64,000 bases of DNA from assembly GCF_016907775.1 (NCBI RefSeq), contig NZ_JAFBCO010000001.1:62001-126000 (forward strand). The letters are read 5' to 3'. Each line of letters begins with the position of its first letter. The first letter of the stretch is position 1. The position numbers and the translations under genes are program-made. This stretch comes from Pseudoglutamicibacter cumminsii (GTDB lineage Bacteria > Actinomycetota > Actinomycetes > Actinomycetales > Micrococcaceae). The notes beneath the pieces were generated by a model. That model did not search any database. It was not told the origin of the DNA and was given only the letters and a program-made list of their open reading frames with translations. This document shows, in pieces, positions 9,174-18,458 of the stretch.

Positions 9174-9300
9174 GCAGAGGGCCTGGCGGCCACAACCCGC
9201 CGAAACCAGTCTGGGAACGGTCTGGCAACGGCACAAAATCGGCTCATGATCGTCTAGAAATCGGCTCATTGCTGATTTCGACGGCCGCCAGGCCCTCTGC
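9174..9300. repeat. 127-bp element with perfect 18-bp inverted ends
   Basis: Arms 9174-9191 and 9283-9300 are perfect reverse complements (18 of 18). The 91 bp between them hold an 11-bp tandem pair (9209-9219 and 9220-9230, one mismatch) and the 12-mer AAATCGGCTCAT twice (9236-9247 and 9258-9269, 22 bp apart). It lies between pepA and lpd. It could be a MITE-like element, a long hairpin ending pepA transcription, or a structured RNA. I saw no clear target-site duplication. Confidence 0.7.
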
Positions 9301-9370
9301 TGTCCACAAACCCGCCCGCAGGGGCTAACATAAAGAGAAGCATCTCAACACCGACCTAAGGGAGCATTCC

Positions 9371-10747
9371 GTGGCCGAATCGGCAACGACAGAATTTGAC
9401 GTGTTGGTCCTCGGCGGAGGTTCCGCCGGCTACTCAGCGGCTCTTCGCTCCGCACAGCTGGGCATGAAGGTTGGCCTGGTTGAGCGCAGCAAGCTGGGCG
9501 GCACCTGCCTGCACACCGGCTGTATTCCAACCAAGGCGTACCTGCACTCCGCAGAGCTCGCAGACGAAGCACGCACCGCATCCAAGTACGGAGTCAACAC
9601 GACTCTTGACTCCATCGACATGGCTGCCGTCAAGAAGAACAAAGACACCATCGTCCAGGGCAAGTTCCGTGGCTTGTCCGGCCTGATCAAGATGCGCAAG
9701 ATCGAGGTCATCGAAGGTGAAGGTAAGCTCACCGGCCCTGACACCGTGACTGTGGACGGCACCGAGTACAAGGGCAAGAACATCGTCCTGGCTACCGGTT
9801 CCAAGACCAAGACCATGGGCATCGACATCACCGGCCGAGTCATCACCTCGACCGAAGCCCTCGAAATGGACTACCTGCCTGAGTCCGCGATCGTTCTCGG
9901 CGGCGGTGTCATCGGCGTCGAGTTCGCATCCATGTGGAACTCCTTCGGCGTTGACGTGACCGTCGTTGAAGGCCTGCCATCGCTGGTTCCAAACGAGGAC
10001 CCATCGATCATCAAGGTCCTTGAGCGCGAGTTCAAGAAGAAGGGCATCAAGTCCAAGACCGGCGTCTTCTTCGAAGAAGTCACCCAGGACAACGACAAGG
10101 CAACCGTGAAGCTTGCCGACGGCACCTCGCTCGAAGCAGACCTCGTGCTGGTCGCTGTTGGTCGCGCACCTGTCACCGAAGGCTTCGGCTACGAAGAGCA
10201 GGGCATCGAAGTTGACCGCGGCTTCGTCATCACGAACGAGCGTCTCCACACCGGCGTGGGCAACATCTACGCGATCGGCGACATCGTCCCAGGCGTTCAG
10301 CTCGCACACCGCGGCTACCAGCACGGCATCTTCGTCGCAGAAGAGATCGCTGGCAAGAACCCGGTCATCGTTGAAGACATCAACATTCCGAAGGTCACCT
10401 TCTGCGAGCCAGAGATCATGTCCGTGGGCTACTCGCAGCCAAAGGCTGAAGAGAAGTTCGGTAAGGACAACATCGAGGTCGCTGAATACAACCTCGCCGG
10501 CAACGGTAAGTCCTCGATCCTCGGCACCGGCGGCATCGTCAAGATGATCCGCGTCAAGGAAGGCCCGATCGTAGGCGTCACCGGCATCGGCGGCCGCTTC
10601 GGCGAGCAGATCGGTGAGGCACAGCTGATTGTGAACTGGGAAGCATACCCAGAAGACGTCGCACACCTCGTCCACGCCCACCCAACCCAGAATGAGTCCC
10701 TGGGCGAGGTTGCTCTGGCACTGGCCGGCAAGCCTCTCCACGGCTAA
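9371..10747 (+). CDS. lpd: Dihydrolipoamide dehydrogenase (E3)
   Basis: FAD-dependent E3 subunit that reoxidises dihydrolipoyl groups of 2-oxoacid dehydrogenase complexes and passes electrons to NAD. FAD-binding GGGSAGYSAA (residues 15-24), redox-active disulfide in GTCLHTGC (Cys46/Cys51), the NAD-binding GGGVIGVEFASMW, the second FAD motif YAIGDI, and the C-terminal HAHPTQNE with the His437-Glu442 catalytic dyad are all present. At 458 residues it is full length. The GTG start at 9371 follows AGGGAGCA. It lies immediately before sucB on the same strand, though a hairpin separates them, and lipB-lipA are a few kilobases downstream, so E2, E3 and lipoylation genes are clustered. Confidence 0.97.
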   Translation: MAESATTEFDVLVLGGGSAGYSAALRSAQLGMKVGLVERSKLGGTCLHTGCIPTKAYLHSAELADEARTASKYGVNTTLDSIDMAAVKKNKDTIVQGKFRGLSGLIKMRKIEVIEGEGKLTGPDTVTVDGTEYKGKNIVLATGSKTKTMGIDITGRVITSTEALEMDYLPESAIVLGGGVIGVEFASMWNSFGVDVTVVEGLPSLVPNEDPSIIKVLEREFKKKGIKSKTGVFFEEVTQDNDKATVKLADGTSLEADLVLVAVGRAPVTEGFGYEEQGIEVDRGFVITNERLHTGVGNIYAIGDIVPGVQLAHRGYQHGIFVAEEIAGKNPVIVEDINIPKVTFCEPEIMSVGYSQPKAEEKFGKDNIEVAEYNLAGNGKSSILGTGGIVKMIRVKEGPIVGVTGIGGRFGEQIGEAQLIVNWEAYPEDVAHLVHAHPTQNESLGEVALALAGKPLHG

Positions 10748-10762
10748 CTCTTATCGATAAGC

Positions 10763-10817
10763 CGCCGGTGAGTTCGAACACATGAGCACATCGCAGGTGC
10801 GTTCGAGCTCGCCGGCG
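10763..10817 (+). terminator. Hairpin after lpd
   Basis: A 20-bp imperfect stem (10763-10782 with 10798-10817, mismatches mostly allowing G-U pairs) follows the lpd stop and is trailed by TCTTAGGCTT. It probably ends lpd transcription before sucB. Confidence 0.7.
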
Positions 10818-10952
10818 TCTTAGGCTTATACGTAATAGCGTTATCACTACAAGCATTAACGGCCCGGGGACATCACAGTTTCTTGGGTAACGTGAGGAAG
10901 ACAGCTCCGCCGGTTGCAGAATTAGCGGGGCAAAGAACAGGAGTGAGTTCCG

Positions 10953-12752
10953 ATGTCTGAGACCGTGAACCTGCCCGAACTGGGCGAATCAGTTACCGAA
11001 GGAACCGTGACCCGCTGGCTCAAGTCCGTCGGCGATTCGGTAGAAGTCGACGAACCGTTGGTGGAAGTGTCCACCGATAAGGTCGACACCGAAATCCCAT
11101 CGCCTGTCGCCGGCGTCATCGAGGAGATCCTCGTCGACGAAGACGAAGACATCGAAGTTGGCGCTCCGCTGGTCGTCATCGGCGACGGCTCCGGTAGCTC
11201 CGATGGTGGCTCTGATGATTCCGCTGACGAAGCTGAAGAGGAAGAAGCCCCAGCTGAAGAGGCTGCCGAAGAGACCGCTGAAGCTGAAGAAAGCCAGGAC
11301 TCCGGTTCCGAGGAATCGGGTTCTGAGGACTCCGGCGCGTCGGATTCCGGTTCGGACGACTCGGGCGAGAAAACCGAGATCAAGTTGCCTGAGCTCGGCG
11401 AATCCGTTACCGAAGGCACCGTGACCCGCTGGCTCAAGGAAGTCGGCGATTCCGTCGATGTTGACGAGCCACTCATCGAGGTTTCGACCGACAAGGTCGA
11501 CACCGAGGTCCCATCCCCTGTCGCTGGTACTCTGCTTGAGATCAAGGTTGAGGAAGACGAAGACGTCGAGGTCGGCCAGGTCTTGGCTATCGTCGGCTCG
11601 GGTTCCGCATCCTCTTCTTCCGAGGCACCAAAGGAAGAGCCGAAGGAAGAAACTAAGGAAGAGGCCCCAGCCGAGGAGCCAACTGAGGAACCGGCTGAAG
11701 AGTCCAAGCCAGAGCCAAAGGAAGAGCCTAAGGAAGAGGCTAAGTCGGAGCCTGCTCCAAAGGCAGAGTCCGCATCTGCCGGTGCAGATAAGTCTGCCGC
11801 TGGCTACGTGACCCCGATCGTCCGCAAGCTCGCTAACGACAACGGCGTTGACTTGAACTCGATCGAAGGCACCGGCGTTGGAGGCCGCATCCGTAAGCAG
11901 GACGTCGAGGCCGCTATTGAGAAGCAGAAGTCCGCTTCCGCTTCCCAGCCAGCTGCCGCATCGGCACCTGCCTCGTCCGCACCAGCTGCGAAGGCGCCTT
12001 CGAACGTTCCGTCGCCTGAGGCTCTCAAGGTTCGTGGCACGACCGTCAAGGCTCCACGCATCCGCCAGGTCATCGCTTCCCGCATGCGTGAGTCGCTGGA
12101 CATCTCGACCCAGCTGACCCAGGTTCAGGAAGTCGACATGACCCGCATCGTCGCGCTGCGCAAGCAGGCTAAGGCCTCCTTCCAGCAGACCCACGGCGTC
12201 AACCTGACCTACCTGCCGTTCATCACTAAGGCCGTTACGCACGCTCTGACTCAGATCCCTGCGTTCAACGCCTCCTACGATGAAGAGAAGCAGGAGATCA
12301 CCTACCACGACGCCGAGCACATCGGCATGGCTGTCGACACTGAGCGCGGCCTGCTGGTACCGGTGATCTCGGATGCTGGCGACTTGTCGCTGGCTGGCGT
12401 TGCTAAGAAGATCGCGGAAGCCGCTGACAAGGCACGCACCAACAAGCTCAGCCCGTCTGACTTGTCCGGTTCGACCTTCTCGATCACCAACATCGGTTCG
12501 GTTGGCGCGCTGTTCGATACCCCGATCATCAACCAGCCGAACGTCGGCATCTTGGGTACGGGCATCATCGAGAAGCGTCCACGCGTTGTGACCGACGAAT
12601 TCGGTAACGACGCGATCGCTATCCGCCACATGATGTACCTGTCGCTGACCTACGATCACCGACTGGTTGACGGCGCTGATGCAGGTCGCTTCCTGCAGAC
12701 CGTCAAGGCGCAGCTCGAGAACGCGGAGTTCGCTTCTGAGCTCGGCCTCTAA
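10953..12752 (+). CDS. sucB: Dihydrolipoamide succinyltransferase E2 of 2-oxoglutarate dehydrogenase
   Basis: E2 core of a 2-oxoacid dehydrogenase complex, transferring the acyl group from its lipoyl arms to CoA. Two tandem lipoyl domains (about residues 3-77 and 142-216) carry Lys43 and Lys181 in STDKVDTE, the lipoylation sites. Acidic Glu/Pro/Ser linkers follow each. An E3/E1-binding domain (about 284-322) precedes the catalytic domain (365-599) with the [13 protein letters not shown] motif (His569, Asp573). ATG 10953 has AGGAG upstream. In actinobacteria this SucB-type protein commonly serves both pyruvate and 2-oxoglutarate dehydrogenases; which one here cannot be read from the sequence. 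The linkers are unusually long and acidic. Confidence 0.95.
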   Translation: MSETVNLPELGESVTEGTVTRWLKSVGDSVEVDEPLVEVSTDKVDTEIPSPVAGVIEEILVDEDEDIEVGAPLVVIGDGSGSSDGGSDDSADEAEEEEAPAEEAAEETAEAEESQDSGSEESGSEDSGASDSGSDDSGEKTEIKLPELGESVTEGTVTRWLKEVGDSVDVDEPLIEVSTDKVDTEVPSPVAGTLLEIKVEEDEDVEVGQVLAIVGSGSASSSSEAPKEEPKEETKEEAPAEEPTEEPAEESKPEPKEEPKEEAKSEPAPKAESASAGADKSAAGYVTPIVRKLANDNGVDLNSIEGTGVGGRIRKQDVEAAIEKQKSASASQPAAASAPASSAPAAKAPSNVPSPEALKVRGTTVKAPRIRQVIASRMRESLDISTQLTQVQEVDMTRIVALRKQAKASFQQTHGVNLTYLPFITKAVTHALTQIPAFNASYDEEKQEITYHDAEHIGMAVDTERGLLVPVISDAGDLSLAGVAKKIAEAADKARTNKLSPSDLSGSTFSITNIGSVGALFDTPIINQPNVGILGTGIIEKRPRVVTDEFGNDAIAIRHMMYLSLTYDHRLVDGADAGRFLQTVKAQLENAEFASELGL

Positions 12753-12782
12753 GACAGCTGCTCGACGCACATATGCATAGGT

Positions 12783-12814
12783 CCGGGGCCGCAACCGTGA
12801 GGTAGCGGCCCCGG
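12783..12814 (+). terminator. Hairpin after sucB
   Basis: Perfect 10-bp stem CCGGGGCCGC / GCGGCCCCGG (12783-12792 with 12805-12814) with a 12-nt loop, 30 bp after the sucB stop. No U-run follows, so it may be a weak or Rho-assisted terminator or an mRNA-stabilising end. Confidence 0.6.
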
Positions 12815-12894
12815 AGCCATGTGCAGCGGATCATCTGCAGCGGACGCTGTAGACACCAGATTTCATTTACGCCCAAAATAACAAGGACCTTTTC

Positions 12895-13245
12895 ATGAAC
12901 ATACTGCAAGATATTCTCTTGGGCCTGCACATGGTTGGCCTCGCCGCGATCGTCGGTGGCTGGCTCACTCATTTCAAGCCAGCAACCGTGACCGTTTGGC
13001 AGGTTTACGGCGCGATCATCCAGGTAGTCACCGGCCTCGGCATGTTCGGAACAACGATGGCCTCCGGCGGTCAGATCAACCACATGTGGTTCGGCATCAA
13101 GTTCGCACTGGGTCTCATCATCCTGGTCTGCGCGCTCATCGGCTACAGCAAGGCTAAGAAGGGCCAGGAAGTTCCAACTGGTCTAGCCCACGGTGTAGGT
13201 GGCCTCGGCTTCCTCACGATCTTCTTCGCCGTATTGGGTCGCTAA
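12895..13245 (+). CDS. Small integral membrane protein, function unknown
   Basis: A 116-residue hydrophobic protein with about four membrane segments (roughly residues 7-24, 34-53, 64-84 and 95-114) and short loops, one containing SKAKKGQE. I recognise no catalytic motif. AAGGA precedes the ATG by eight bases. It stands alone between sucB and a convergent kinase-like gene, with only three bases between the two stop codons. Similar short proteins occur in related Micrococcales without an assigned role; this is recalled, not checked. Confidence 0.8.
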   Translation: MNILQDILLGLHMVGLAAIVGGWLTHFKPATVTVWQVYGAIIQVVTGLGMFGTTMASGGQINHMWFGIKFALGLIILVCALIGYSKAKKGQEVPTGLAHGVGGLGFLTIFFAVLGR

Positions 13246-13248
13246 CCA

Positions 13249-14787
13249 CTACCCTTTCTGCTTGGCCGCAGCTGAGATAGTGTCTATCTTCCAGCTGCGG
13301 CCAACGCGTTTAAACCCAACCTCGAGAGCCTCCGTGCGCTCAGGCTCACGCGCCACGACACGTCCGGACTCCGTTTCAACCGTGTGGGCATTCAAAGTCA
13401 ACTCGACAGTCGCTGTCGCGGATCCAGCGTCCGACTGCCCGGTTCGGATGCCGACGCGTTGCAGGCGCATTTCAACCCCTGAGAACCTGTGCTTCTGAGA
13501 ACGCATGTTCTCGATCATCGTCCGGTCACTTTTCAGCGCTTCAGCGTGCTCCGTATAGACCTTCTCGAGCGCAACGGCATCACGTCGGTTAAGCGCATCG
13601 ATCCGTGATTCGAGCTGCCGTTCAACTTCTTTCTCGCTCAGCTTTCCCTGCCGAGATGCTTCAGACGATGGCGGGGACGCCGGGCCAGATTCCTTCACAG
13701 ACGTTGTAGGTTGCGTTGGTTCATCGATACGTGAAGCCTGAGCCTCACCCTGCGAACGAGGCGAGAGGAAAAGCAGGAGGCTCGCAACCGTGAGCATCCC
13801 CAAAACAGCCACAGTGACAATCATGAATTGCGGCGTGACCCTCACCGAGTTCAGCAATGTTCCCAGCAGAAAACGTGGCCGTTCCCGGCCGCGCTTCGAA
13901 GCTCTCCTTGATTGTCGCCTCCGGCTCGCAGCCTTCGCTGGGCGATGTTGGGTCAACATCAAGGCCCGACCCTCGGCACGAATCGCTTGATCGATGTTCA
14001 GCGGTTCGGGCTCCTGCACAGCTAATACCTCAGCTGCGATGTCAGCAGCCTCCGGCCGCTCCCCCGGATCCGCTGCTAGACAGTCATCGATCAGCTGAGC
14101 GAAGCGCTCATCGATGCCCTCCACCAATAGCGGCAACGGTATTCGGCTCTTAGCTTCCCCTGGCGACTCACCCGTCAGAACAAACCATGCGAGCGCACCC
14201 CACCCCCACACGTCACGGGACTGCGTTGATTCCTCTTCAACCGGCGCAAACCCGGCCGTCATACTGGTCCCGGGAGCCGCGCCTAATGCGCGGGCATTCC
14301 CAGGGTCGATCAACACGGGAGCGCCGTCGGCCCTAAACATGACGTTCTGCGGGCTCACGTCCCCGTGCACCGCCCCGTGGGCGTGAAGATGCGCCAAGGC
14401 TTGCGCGATCGGCACGAGCAACGTCACAGCTTCACCTACCGGAAGCACACCGCGCGCTTCCAGAAGGCCTGCCGCGGAACCGCCCGGGACAGCCTCCATA
14501 ACAAGCTGCCGCGCGTCCTCGGCCTCGAATGTCGGGTCATCAGTTTCCCGAATACCGGACAGTTCCCCTGAATAGATTTTCACGAGGTGCGGATGATCCC
14601 AGGCTGCTGGTACGGACTGCGCGCATTCTTGACTCGGTTGCCGACTACGCCGCACGGCTACCGGATGCCCACCTCGAGTTTCAAAATGCACATCCGCTTC
14701 CCCGCCTGAGCGCAAATAGCTCCGGATATCACGGCTCACATCCTTCTCCAGAACTTCGGGTTGCTGATCTTCAGGTTCGTAAGGCAT
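13249..14787 (-). CDS. Membrane-anchored protein kinase-like protein, degenerate (probable pseudokinase)
   Basis: A 512-residue protein with a cytoplasmic kinase-fold domain (about residues 22-255), a basic linker (RRRQSRRASKRGRERP), one membrane segment (319-342) and an external domain of about 170 residues, whose end looks NTF2-like (ESRIDALNRRD... GRSWKIDTI). The kinase motifs are altered. The HRDLKPEN loop reads HGDVSPQN (141-148), so catalytic Asp143 and Asn148 remain. DFG is DPG (161-163). The VAIK lysine position reads VAVR (Arg46), and no Gly-rich loop is visible. The ATG at 14787 is preceded by GGGAG; an upstream ATG is less likely. ATP binding or catalysis is therefore doubtful; a signalling or scaffold role is inference. 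Confidence 0.8.
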   Translation of the reverse strand: MPYEPEDQQPEVLEKDVSRDIRSYLRSGGEADVHFETRGGHPVAVRRSRQPSQECAQSVPAAWDHPHLVKIYSGELSGIRETDDPTFEAEDARQLVMEAVPGGSAAGLLEARGVLPVGEAVTLLVPIAQALAHLHAHGAVHGDVSPQNVMFRADGAPVLIDPGNARALGAAPGTSMTAGFAPVEEESTQSRDVWGWGALAWFVLTGESPGEAKSRIPLPLLVEGIDERFAQLIDDCLAADPGERPEAADIAAEVLAVQEPEPLNIDQAIRAEGRALMLTQHRPAKAASRRRQSRRASKRGRERPRFLLGTLLNSVRVTPQFMIVTVAVLGMLTVASLLLFLSPRSQGEAQASRIDEPTQPTTSVKESGPASPPSSEASRQGKLSEKEVERQLESRIDALNRRDAVALEKVYTEHAEALKSDRTMIENMRSQKHRFSGVEMRLQRVGIRTGQSDAGSATATVELTLNAHTVETESGRVVAREPERTEALEVGFKRVGRSWKIDTISAAAKQKG

Positions 14788-14999
14788 CCGACTCTCGCTC
14801 CCTCGAGTCACAAAACTCAATACGTGGACGTTCTGAAAATCAGTGTGCAATATTCAGCGCCGCTGCCGCTGAGTTGTCCACAGGTAGCCCTTGCCAGCGC
14901 AAATATTCCGTTATTCACAGCAACCTCTTATGGGTGAGCTTTCCCCAACGGCTGTCAACAGAGCACTCTTCATCGCATGCGGACACTATGCTGTTACGC
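14788..14999. promoter_or_regulatory. Divergent region kinase-like gene / lipB, with two DnaA-box-like sites
   Basis: 212 bp between divergent genes. TTGTCCACA at 14874-14882 matches the DnaA box (TTATCCACA) in eight of nine bases, and TTATTCACA at 14911-14919 also in eight of nine. No clear ribosome binding site precedes lipB. Confidence 0.45.
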
Positions 15000-15695
15000 A
15001 TGGACATCACCGTGCTGCAACCTGGATACGGCTCAGAGGCCGTCGAATATATGGAGGCATGGAGCCTCCAGCAACGCATCCATGACGACGTTGTGGAAGG
15101 CAACGCCCAACCAACGTTGATCCTCCTCGAGCACCCGCCAACTTATACGGCCGGCCGTCGCACACAGGACTCCGATCGTCCAACCGACGGAACCCCCGTC
15201 ATTGACGTCGACCGCGGCGGGCTCCTCACCTGGCACGGTCCCGGCCAGCTTGTGGCCTACCCCATCGTTCCGCTTAAGGACCGCGCCGCCATCAAACCTT
15301 TCGTATGGGCGCTTGAAGAGGCCATCATCAAAACTGTGGCCGACTACGGGATCACCGCGCAGCGCGTGGATAAGCGCGCGGGAGTCTGGGTCATCAAGGA
15401 AGGCGTGCAAGACGAGAAGATCGCGGCGATCGGCCTGCACATCGAAAACGGTGTCTCGATGCACGGACTCGCGCTCAACGTCAACAACAGCCTAGACCCC
15501 TACAACGTGATCGTCCCGTGTGGCATCCAGGATGCCGGAGTCACTACGATGACGTTGCAGACCGGACGGAACATTACAGTGACCGATGTTGTTGAGTCTT
15601 TACGTAAGCACCTCCTGGAAGAGCTTGCGCCCGTCATCGCGACCCCAGAAAACTTTTCCGCGAATCAGAACACCAAGGAGAAGACCCGAGCATGA
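15000..15695 (+). CDS. lipB: Octanoyl-ACP:protein N-octanoyltransferase
   Basis: Transfers the octanoyl chain from acyl carrier protein to the lipoyl-domain lysine of E2 and GcvH proteins, the first step of endogenous lipoylation. The family motifs are [14 protein letters not shown], the catalytic lysine in [10 protein letters not shown], and the nucleophilic cysteine in IVPCGI. I chose ATG 15000 (MDITVLQ..., 231 residues), which fits the family length; ATG 14988 (MLLRMDITV...) is also possible. A much longer open frame upstream reads through the divergent promoter and looks non-coding. The stop overlaps the lipA start (ATGA), so the two are translationally coupled. The substrate SucB is encoded 2 kb upstream. 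Confidence 0.93.
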   Translation: MDITVLQPGYGSEAVEYMEAWSLQQRIHDDVVEGNAQPTLILLEHPPTYTAGRRTQDSDRPTDGTPVIDVDRGGLLTWHGPGQLVAYPIVPLKDRAAIKPFVWALEEAIIKTVADYGITAQRVDKRAGVWVIKEGVQDEKIAAIGLHIENGVSMHGLALNVNNSLDPYNVIVPCGIQDAGVTTMTLQTGRNITVTDVVESLRKHLLEELAPVIATPENFSANQNTKEKTRA

Positions 15696-16690
15696 GCGCC
15701 CCAGCACCTGAAGGCCGCCGACTTTTGCGCGTCGAGGCACGCAACGCAGCAGTCCCTGTGGACCGGAAGCCTGAGTGGATTCGCGCCGAACTCAACATCG
15801 GCCCGGAATACGTCAGCCTCAAGAAAGATGTGCATGCGAAAGGCCTTCACACGGTGTGTGAAGAAGCCGGTTGCCCCAACATCTTTGAATGCTGGGAAGA
15901 CCGCGAAGCATCGTTCCTGATCGGCGGTTCCCAGTGCACCCGCCGTTGCGACTTCTGCCAGATCGACACCGGTAAGCCACAGCCGCTCGACCCAACCGAG
16001 CCTCTCAAGGTTGCAGAATCCATCCGCGAAATGCAGTTGCGTTACGCAACCGTCACGGGTGTTGCACGCGACGACCTCGAAGACGGCGGTGCATGGCTCT
16101 ACGCCGAGACCGTCCGCAAGGTTCACGAGCTCAACCCGAACACCGGCATCGAGCTTCTCATCCCAGACTTCAACGGCGATCCAGATGCGCTTGACCAGAT
16201 CGTTGAATCGGCGCCAGAGGTCTACGCGCACAACGTGGAGACCGTTCCACGCATCTTCAAGCGCATCCGCCCGGCTTTCCGTTACGAGCGTTCCCTCGAA
16301 GTGATCCGTTACGCGAAGGATCGCGGGCTCATCACCAAGTCCAACCTGATCCTCGGCATGGGTGAAACCCGTGAAGAAATCTCGGAGGCGCTGCGTGACC
16401 TGCACGAGGCAGGCACCGACATCATCACGCTGACCCAGTACCTGCGCCCAACGCAGCTTCACTTGCCAGTTGATCGCTGGGTCACCCCAGCGGAGTTCGT
16501 TGAGCTCAGCGAAGAAGCAGAAGAGATCGGTTTCGGCGCCGTCATGGCTGGCCCTCTGGTTCGCTCGTCCTACCGTTCGGGCCGTTTGTGGGCACGTGCA
16601 ATGAAGAACACGGGCCGGGAAATCCCAGCCCACCTCAGCCACATCGACGACAGCGGCTCCGCACGTCAAGAAGCGGCGTCCCTCGTCTAA
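15692..16690 (+). CDS. lipA: Lipoyl synthase
   Basis: Radical-SAM enzyme that inserts two sulfurs into the protein-bound octanoyl chain to give lipoyl groups. The auxiliary cluster cysteines are in the N-terminal [13 protein letters not shown] segment and the radical-SAM cluster motif is CTRRCDFC (CxxxCxxC). The C-terminal VRSSYRS motif holds the conserved serine that ligates the auxiliary cluster. At 332 residues it is full length. Its ATG overlaps the lipB stop by four bases, giving a two-gene lipBA operon. The lipoprotein gene follows 28 bp later and may share the transcript. Confidence 0.96.
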   Translation: MSAPAPEGRRLLRVEARNAAVPVDRKPEWIRAELNIGPEYVSLKKDVHAKGLHTVCEEAGCPNIFECWEDREASFLIGGSQCTRRCDFCQIDTGKPQPLDPTEPLKVAESIREMQLRYATVTGVARDDLEDGGAWLYAETVRKVHELNPNTGIELLIPDFNGDPDALDQIVESAPEVYAHNVETVPRIFKRIRPAFRYERSLEVIRYAKDRGLITKSNLILGMGETREEISEALRDLHEAGTDIITLTQYLRPTQLHLPVDRWVTPAEFVELSEEAEEIGFGAVMAGPLVRSSYRSGRLWARAMKNTGREIPAHLSHIDDSGSARQEAASLV

Positions 16691-16718
16691 CAGGCCTACC
16701 GACGGGGTGGATACAGCC

Positions 16719-17492
16719 ATGCCTCACAAACCGAGAACACAGCGCAAACCGCGGGCAATAATTGCCGCTGCGGTAAGCATGCTCGCCCTCGCAACGTTGA
16801 GCGCATGCGGCGACGGCAAGACGCCAGAGCCAAGTGACCCTGCCCCGTCGGTTAGCCCCACCGAAACGACGAGCCCCTCACCAACAGAGGAACCCGATCC
16901 AAAAGAACCCGGCACCGACATCGACGCGTGGCCAAACGACCTCACCCCAGTGACTGTGAAAACCCTCAAGGACCCGGTGCTTGAGCACAGCTTCACGGTG
17001 AAGCAGGTCCTCGTGAACCCAAAAGGTTTGCCAGATCCGCCTGAGAAAACCGGGTGGCTACTCGCCCAAGTCGAGGTCACTGCAGGGGCTTCCACGATGA
17101 ACGAGCCACGGTGTTCCTTCATCCAGGTTTCACGAGACTCAAGCTACTCACCGGAAGCCTCCCACCAGGTCATCGCCAACTATGCCGAGGCCCTCAACAA
17201 CGTTGATGAATACAAAGAACTAGGTATCAGTCCCCTCTCGGTCACTGAATCCAGAACCCCTGTCACGGGTTGGTGCCTGTACCAGGTCAAAAACCTCAAC
17301 CCGGAGAAACCCGAATCTGAGAAGCCAGAAGGCGTCGATGGCGCATTGCTATGGATGCATGTGCATCGCCCAGCGATGAAAGACCCAGGGAAAAACAGCT
17401 TCCCTGAATACGTCGAGTCCGCCAGAATACGCTTCGCCCATGATCAGCCCACACCGGAGGCTGAACAGGACAGTGACCGAACGGGACAGTAG
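16719..17492 (+). CDS. Putative lipoprotein, function unknown
   Basis: A 257-residue exported protein with a lipoprotein signal: a basic start (PHKPRTQRKPR), a hydrophobic stretch and the lipobox LSAC, with Cys about residue 30. A Pro/Ser/Thr/Glu-rich spacer (about residues 35-70) lifts a compact domain off the membrane; two cysteines there (CSF and WCL) could form a disulfide. I choose ATG 16719 because GGGGTGG sits eight bases before it; the GTG at 16707 overlaps that site. The last residues and stop codon lie within degenerate 16-bp tandem repeats. No family recognised. Confidence 0.75.
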   Translation: MPHKPRTQRKPRAIIAAAVSMLALATLSACGDGKTPEPSDPAPSVSPTETTSPSPTEEPDPKEPGTDIDAWPNDLTPVTVKTLKDPVLEHSFTVKQVLVNPKGLPDPPEKTGWLLAQVEVTAGASTMNEPRCSFIQVSRDSSYSPEASHQVIANYAEALNNVDEYKELGISPLSVTESRTPVTGWCLYQVKNLNPEKPESEKPEGVDGALLWMHVHRPAMKDPGKNSFPEYVESARIRFAHDQPTPEAEQDSDRTGQ

Positions 17493-17531
17493 CTAAACAG
17501 AACAGTGACTAAGCAGGACAGCGAGCGGTAA
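17468..17531. repeat. Degenerate 16-bp tandem repeats (four units)
   Basis: Four adjacent 16-bp units (17468, 17484, 17500 and 17516) share a RRACAGYRR core. They span the last codons and stop of the lipoprotein gene and run into the intergenic region, so the protein's C-terminus is repeat-derived. Confidence 0.6.
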
Positions 17532-17589
17532 CGTCCCGTTTCGTCGCTAGCTCCAGCATCCTCAGCTCGACCGTCTAGAATGGTTCATT

Positions 17590-18375
17590 ATGGCCAGACT
17601 TGATCAGAACGCCCGCGAACAAATCGCGAAGCTGCGTGAACAACAAAAAGCGGAAAAGCAGGCTCAAAAAGACGCCAAGAAACGTGCGCGTGCCGCAAAG
17701 AAAGAGAACGGACGCGGCGGACAGATCCGTGAAATCTTCCGCATGACCCGCGAAGCGAAACCAGCGCTGCCATGGATCATGCTGGGTATCGTGCTCGGTT
17801 CGGGTGCGCTTGGTTTCGGTATCGGTTGGTTGCTGAAGAACTGGATCACGTTCCTCATCATCGGCCTCGTCGTCGGCCTCATGCTCGCGATGCTCTACAT
17901 GTCGCGTAGCGGTGAGAAGGTCGCGTTCCAGAAGATTGAGGGCCGCCCAGGTGCAGCCGGTGCCGCGATGTCGATTCTGCGCCGTGGCTGGATCCTCAAG
18001 GAAGAGCCTGTTGCGGTTTCCCCTCGCACTCAGGACCTCGTGTTCATGGCCATTGGTCGTCCTGGTGTAGTTCTGGTCACTGAGGGCCCTAACGGTCGTG
18101 TCCGTTCCCTGGTTGAAGGCGTTCGCCGCGACGTCGAGCGTGCAGTTCGCGGCGTTCCGGTAACGATCATCAACGCTGGCTCCGGCAAGAACCAGACCCC
18201 TCTGCCTGAGGTCTCCAAGACGATGAAGAGCCTGCCGAAGGCGATTTCACGTCAGGAAGTCCGCGCCGTGGACCAGCGCCTTTCGACTCTGCGTTTGTCC
18301 AAGCCGCCGATCCCTAAGGGCATGGACCCTAACCGCCCGCCACGCATGTCGCGCCGTGCGCTCCGCGGTAACTAG
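17590..18375 (+). CDS. DUF4191 family membrane protein
   Basis: A 261-residue actinobacterial membrane protein of unknown function. A charged Lys/Gln/Arg-rich N-terminal helix (residues 8-45) precedes two adjacent membrane segments (about 58-78 and 84-102). A soluble cytoplasmic domain follows, rich in Val/Arg (RSLVEGVRRDVERAVRGVPV), with a basic proline-rich tail. Members of this family lie near lipA and glnA in many actinobacteria, as here. No strong ribosome binding site precedes ATG 17590. The gene ends at a strong bidirectional hairpin facing the RDD gene. Confidence 0.85.
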   Translation: MARLDQNAREQIAKLREQQKAEKQAQKDAKKRARAAKKENGRGGQIREIFRMTREAKPALPWIMLGIVLGSGALGFGIGWLLKNWITFLIIGLVVGLMLAMLYMSRSGEKVAFQKIEGRPGAAGAAMSILRRGWILKEEPVAVSPRTQDLVFMAIGRPGVVLVTEGPNGRVRSLVEGVRRDVERAVRGVPVTIINAGSGKNQTPLPEVSKTMKSLPKAISRQEVRAVDQRLSTLRLSKPPIPKGMDPNRPPRMSRRALRGN

Positions 18376-18393
18376 TAGCGCTTTTCGTTAGAT

Positions 18394-18436
18394 ACGCCGA
18401 TGGCGGTGGAGATCATGTCTCCACCGCCATCGGCGT
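18394..18436. terminator. Bidirectional terminator hairpin
   Basis: A perfect 19-bp stem (18394-18412 with 18418-18436) and a TCATG loop, followed by CTTTAT on the plus strand. It lies between the convergent DUF4191 and RDD genes. Confidence 0.88.
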
Positions 18437-18458
18437 CTTTATAGTCAGTTGAGGGCTG

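Noticed and set aside
10989-12794. 601-residue minus-strand frame opposite sucB
   Set aside because: Shadow of the third-position GC bias of sucB; low-complexity Leu/Arg/Ser stretches mirror the acidic linkers.
14529-14999. N-terminal extension of lipB by about 157 residues
   Set aside because: It would read through the divergent promoter and into the kinase-like gene, and LipB homologs start near MDITV.
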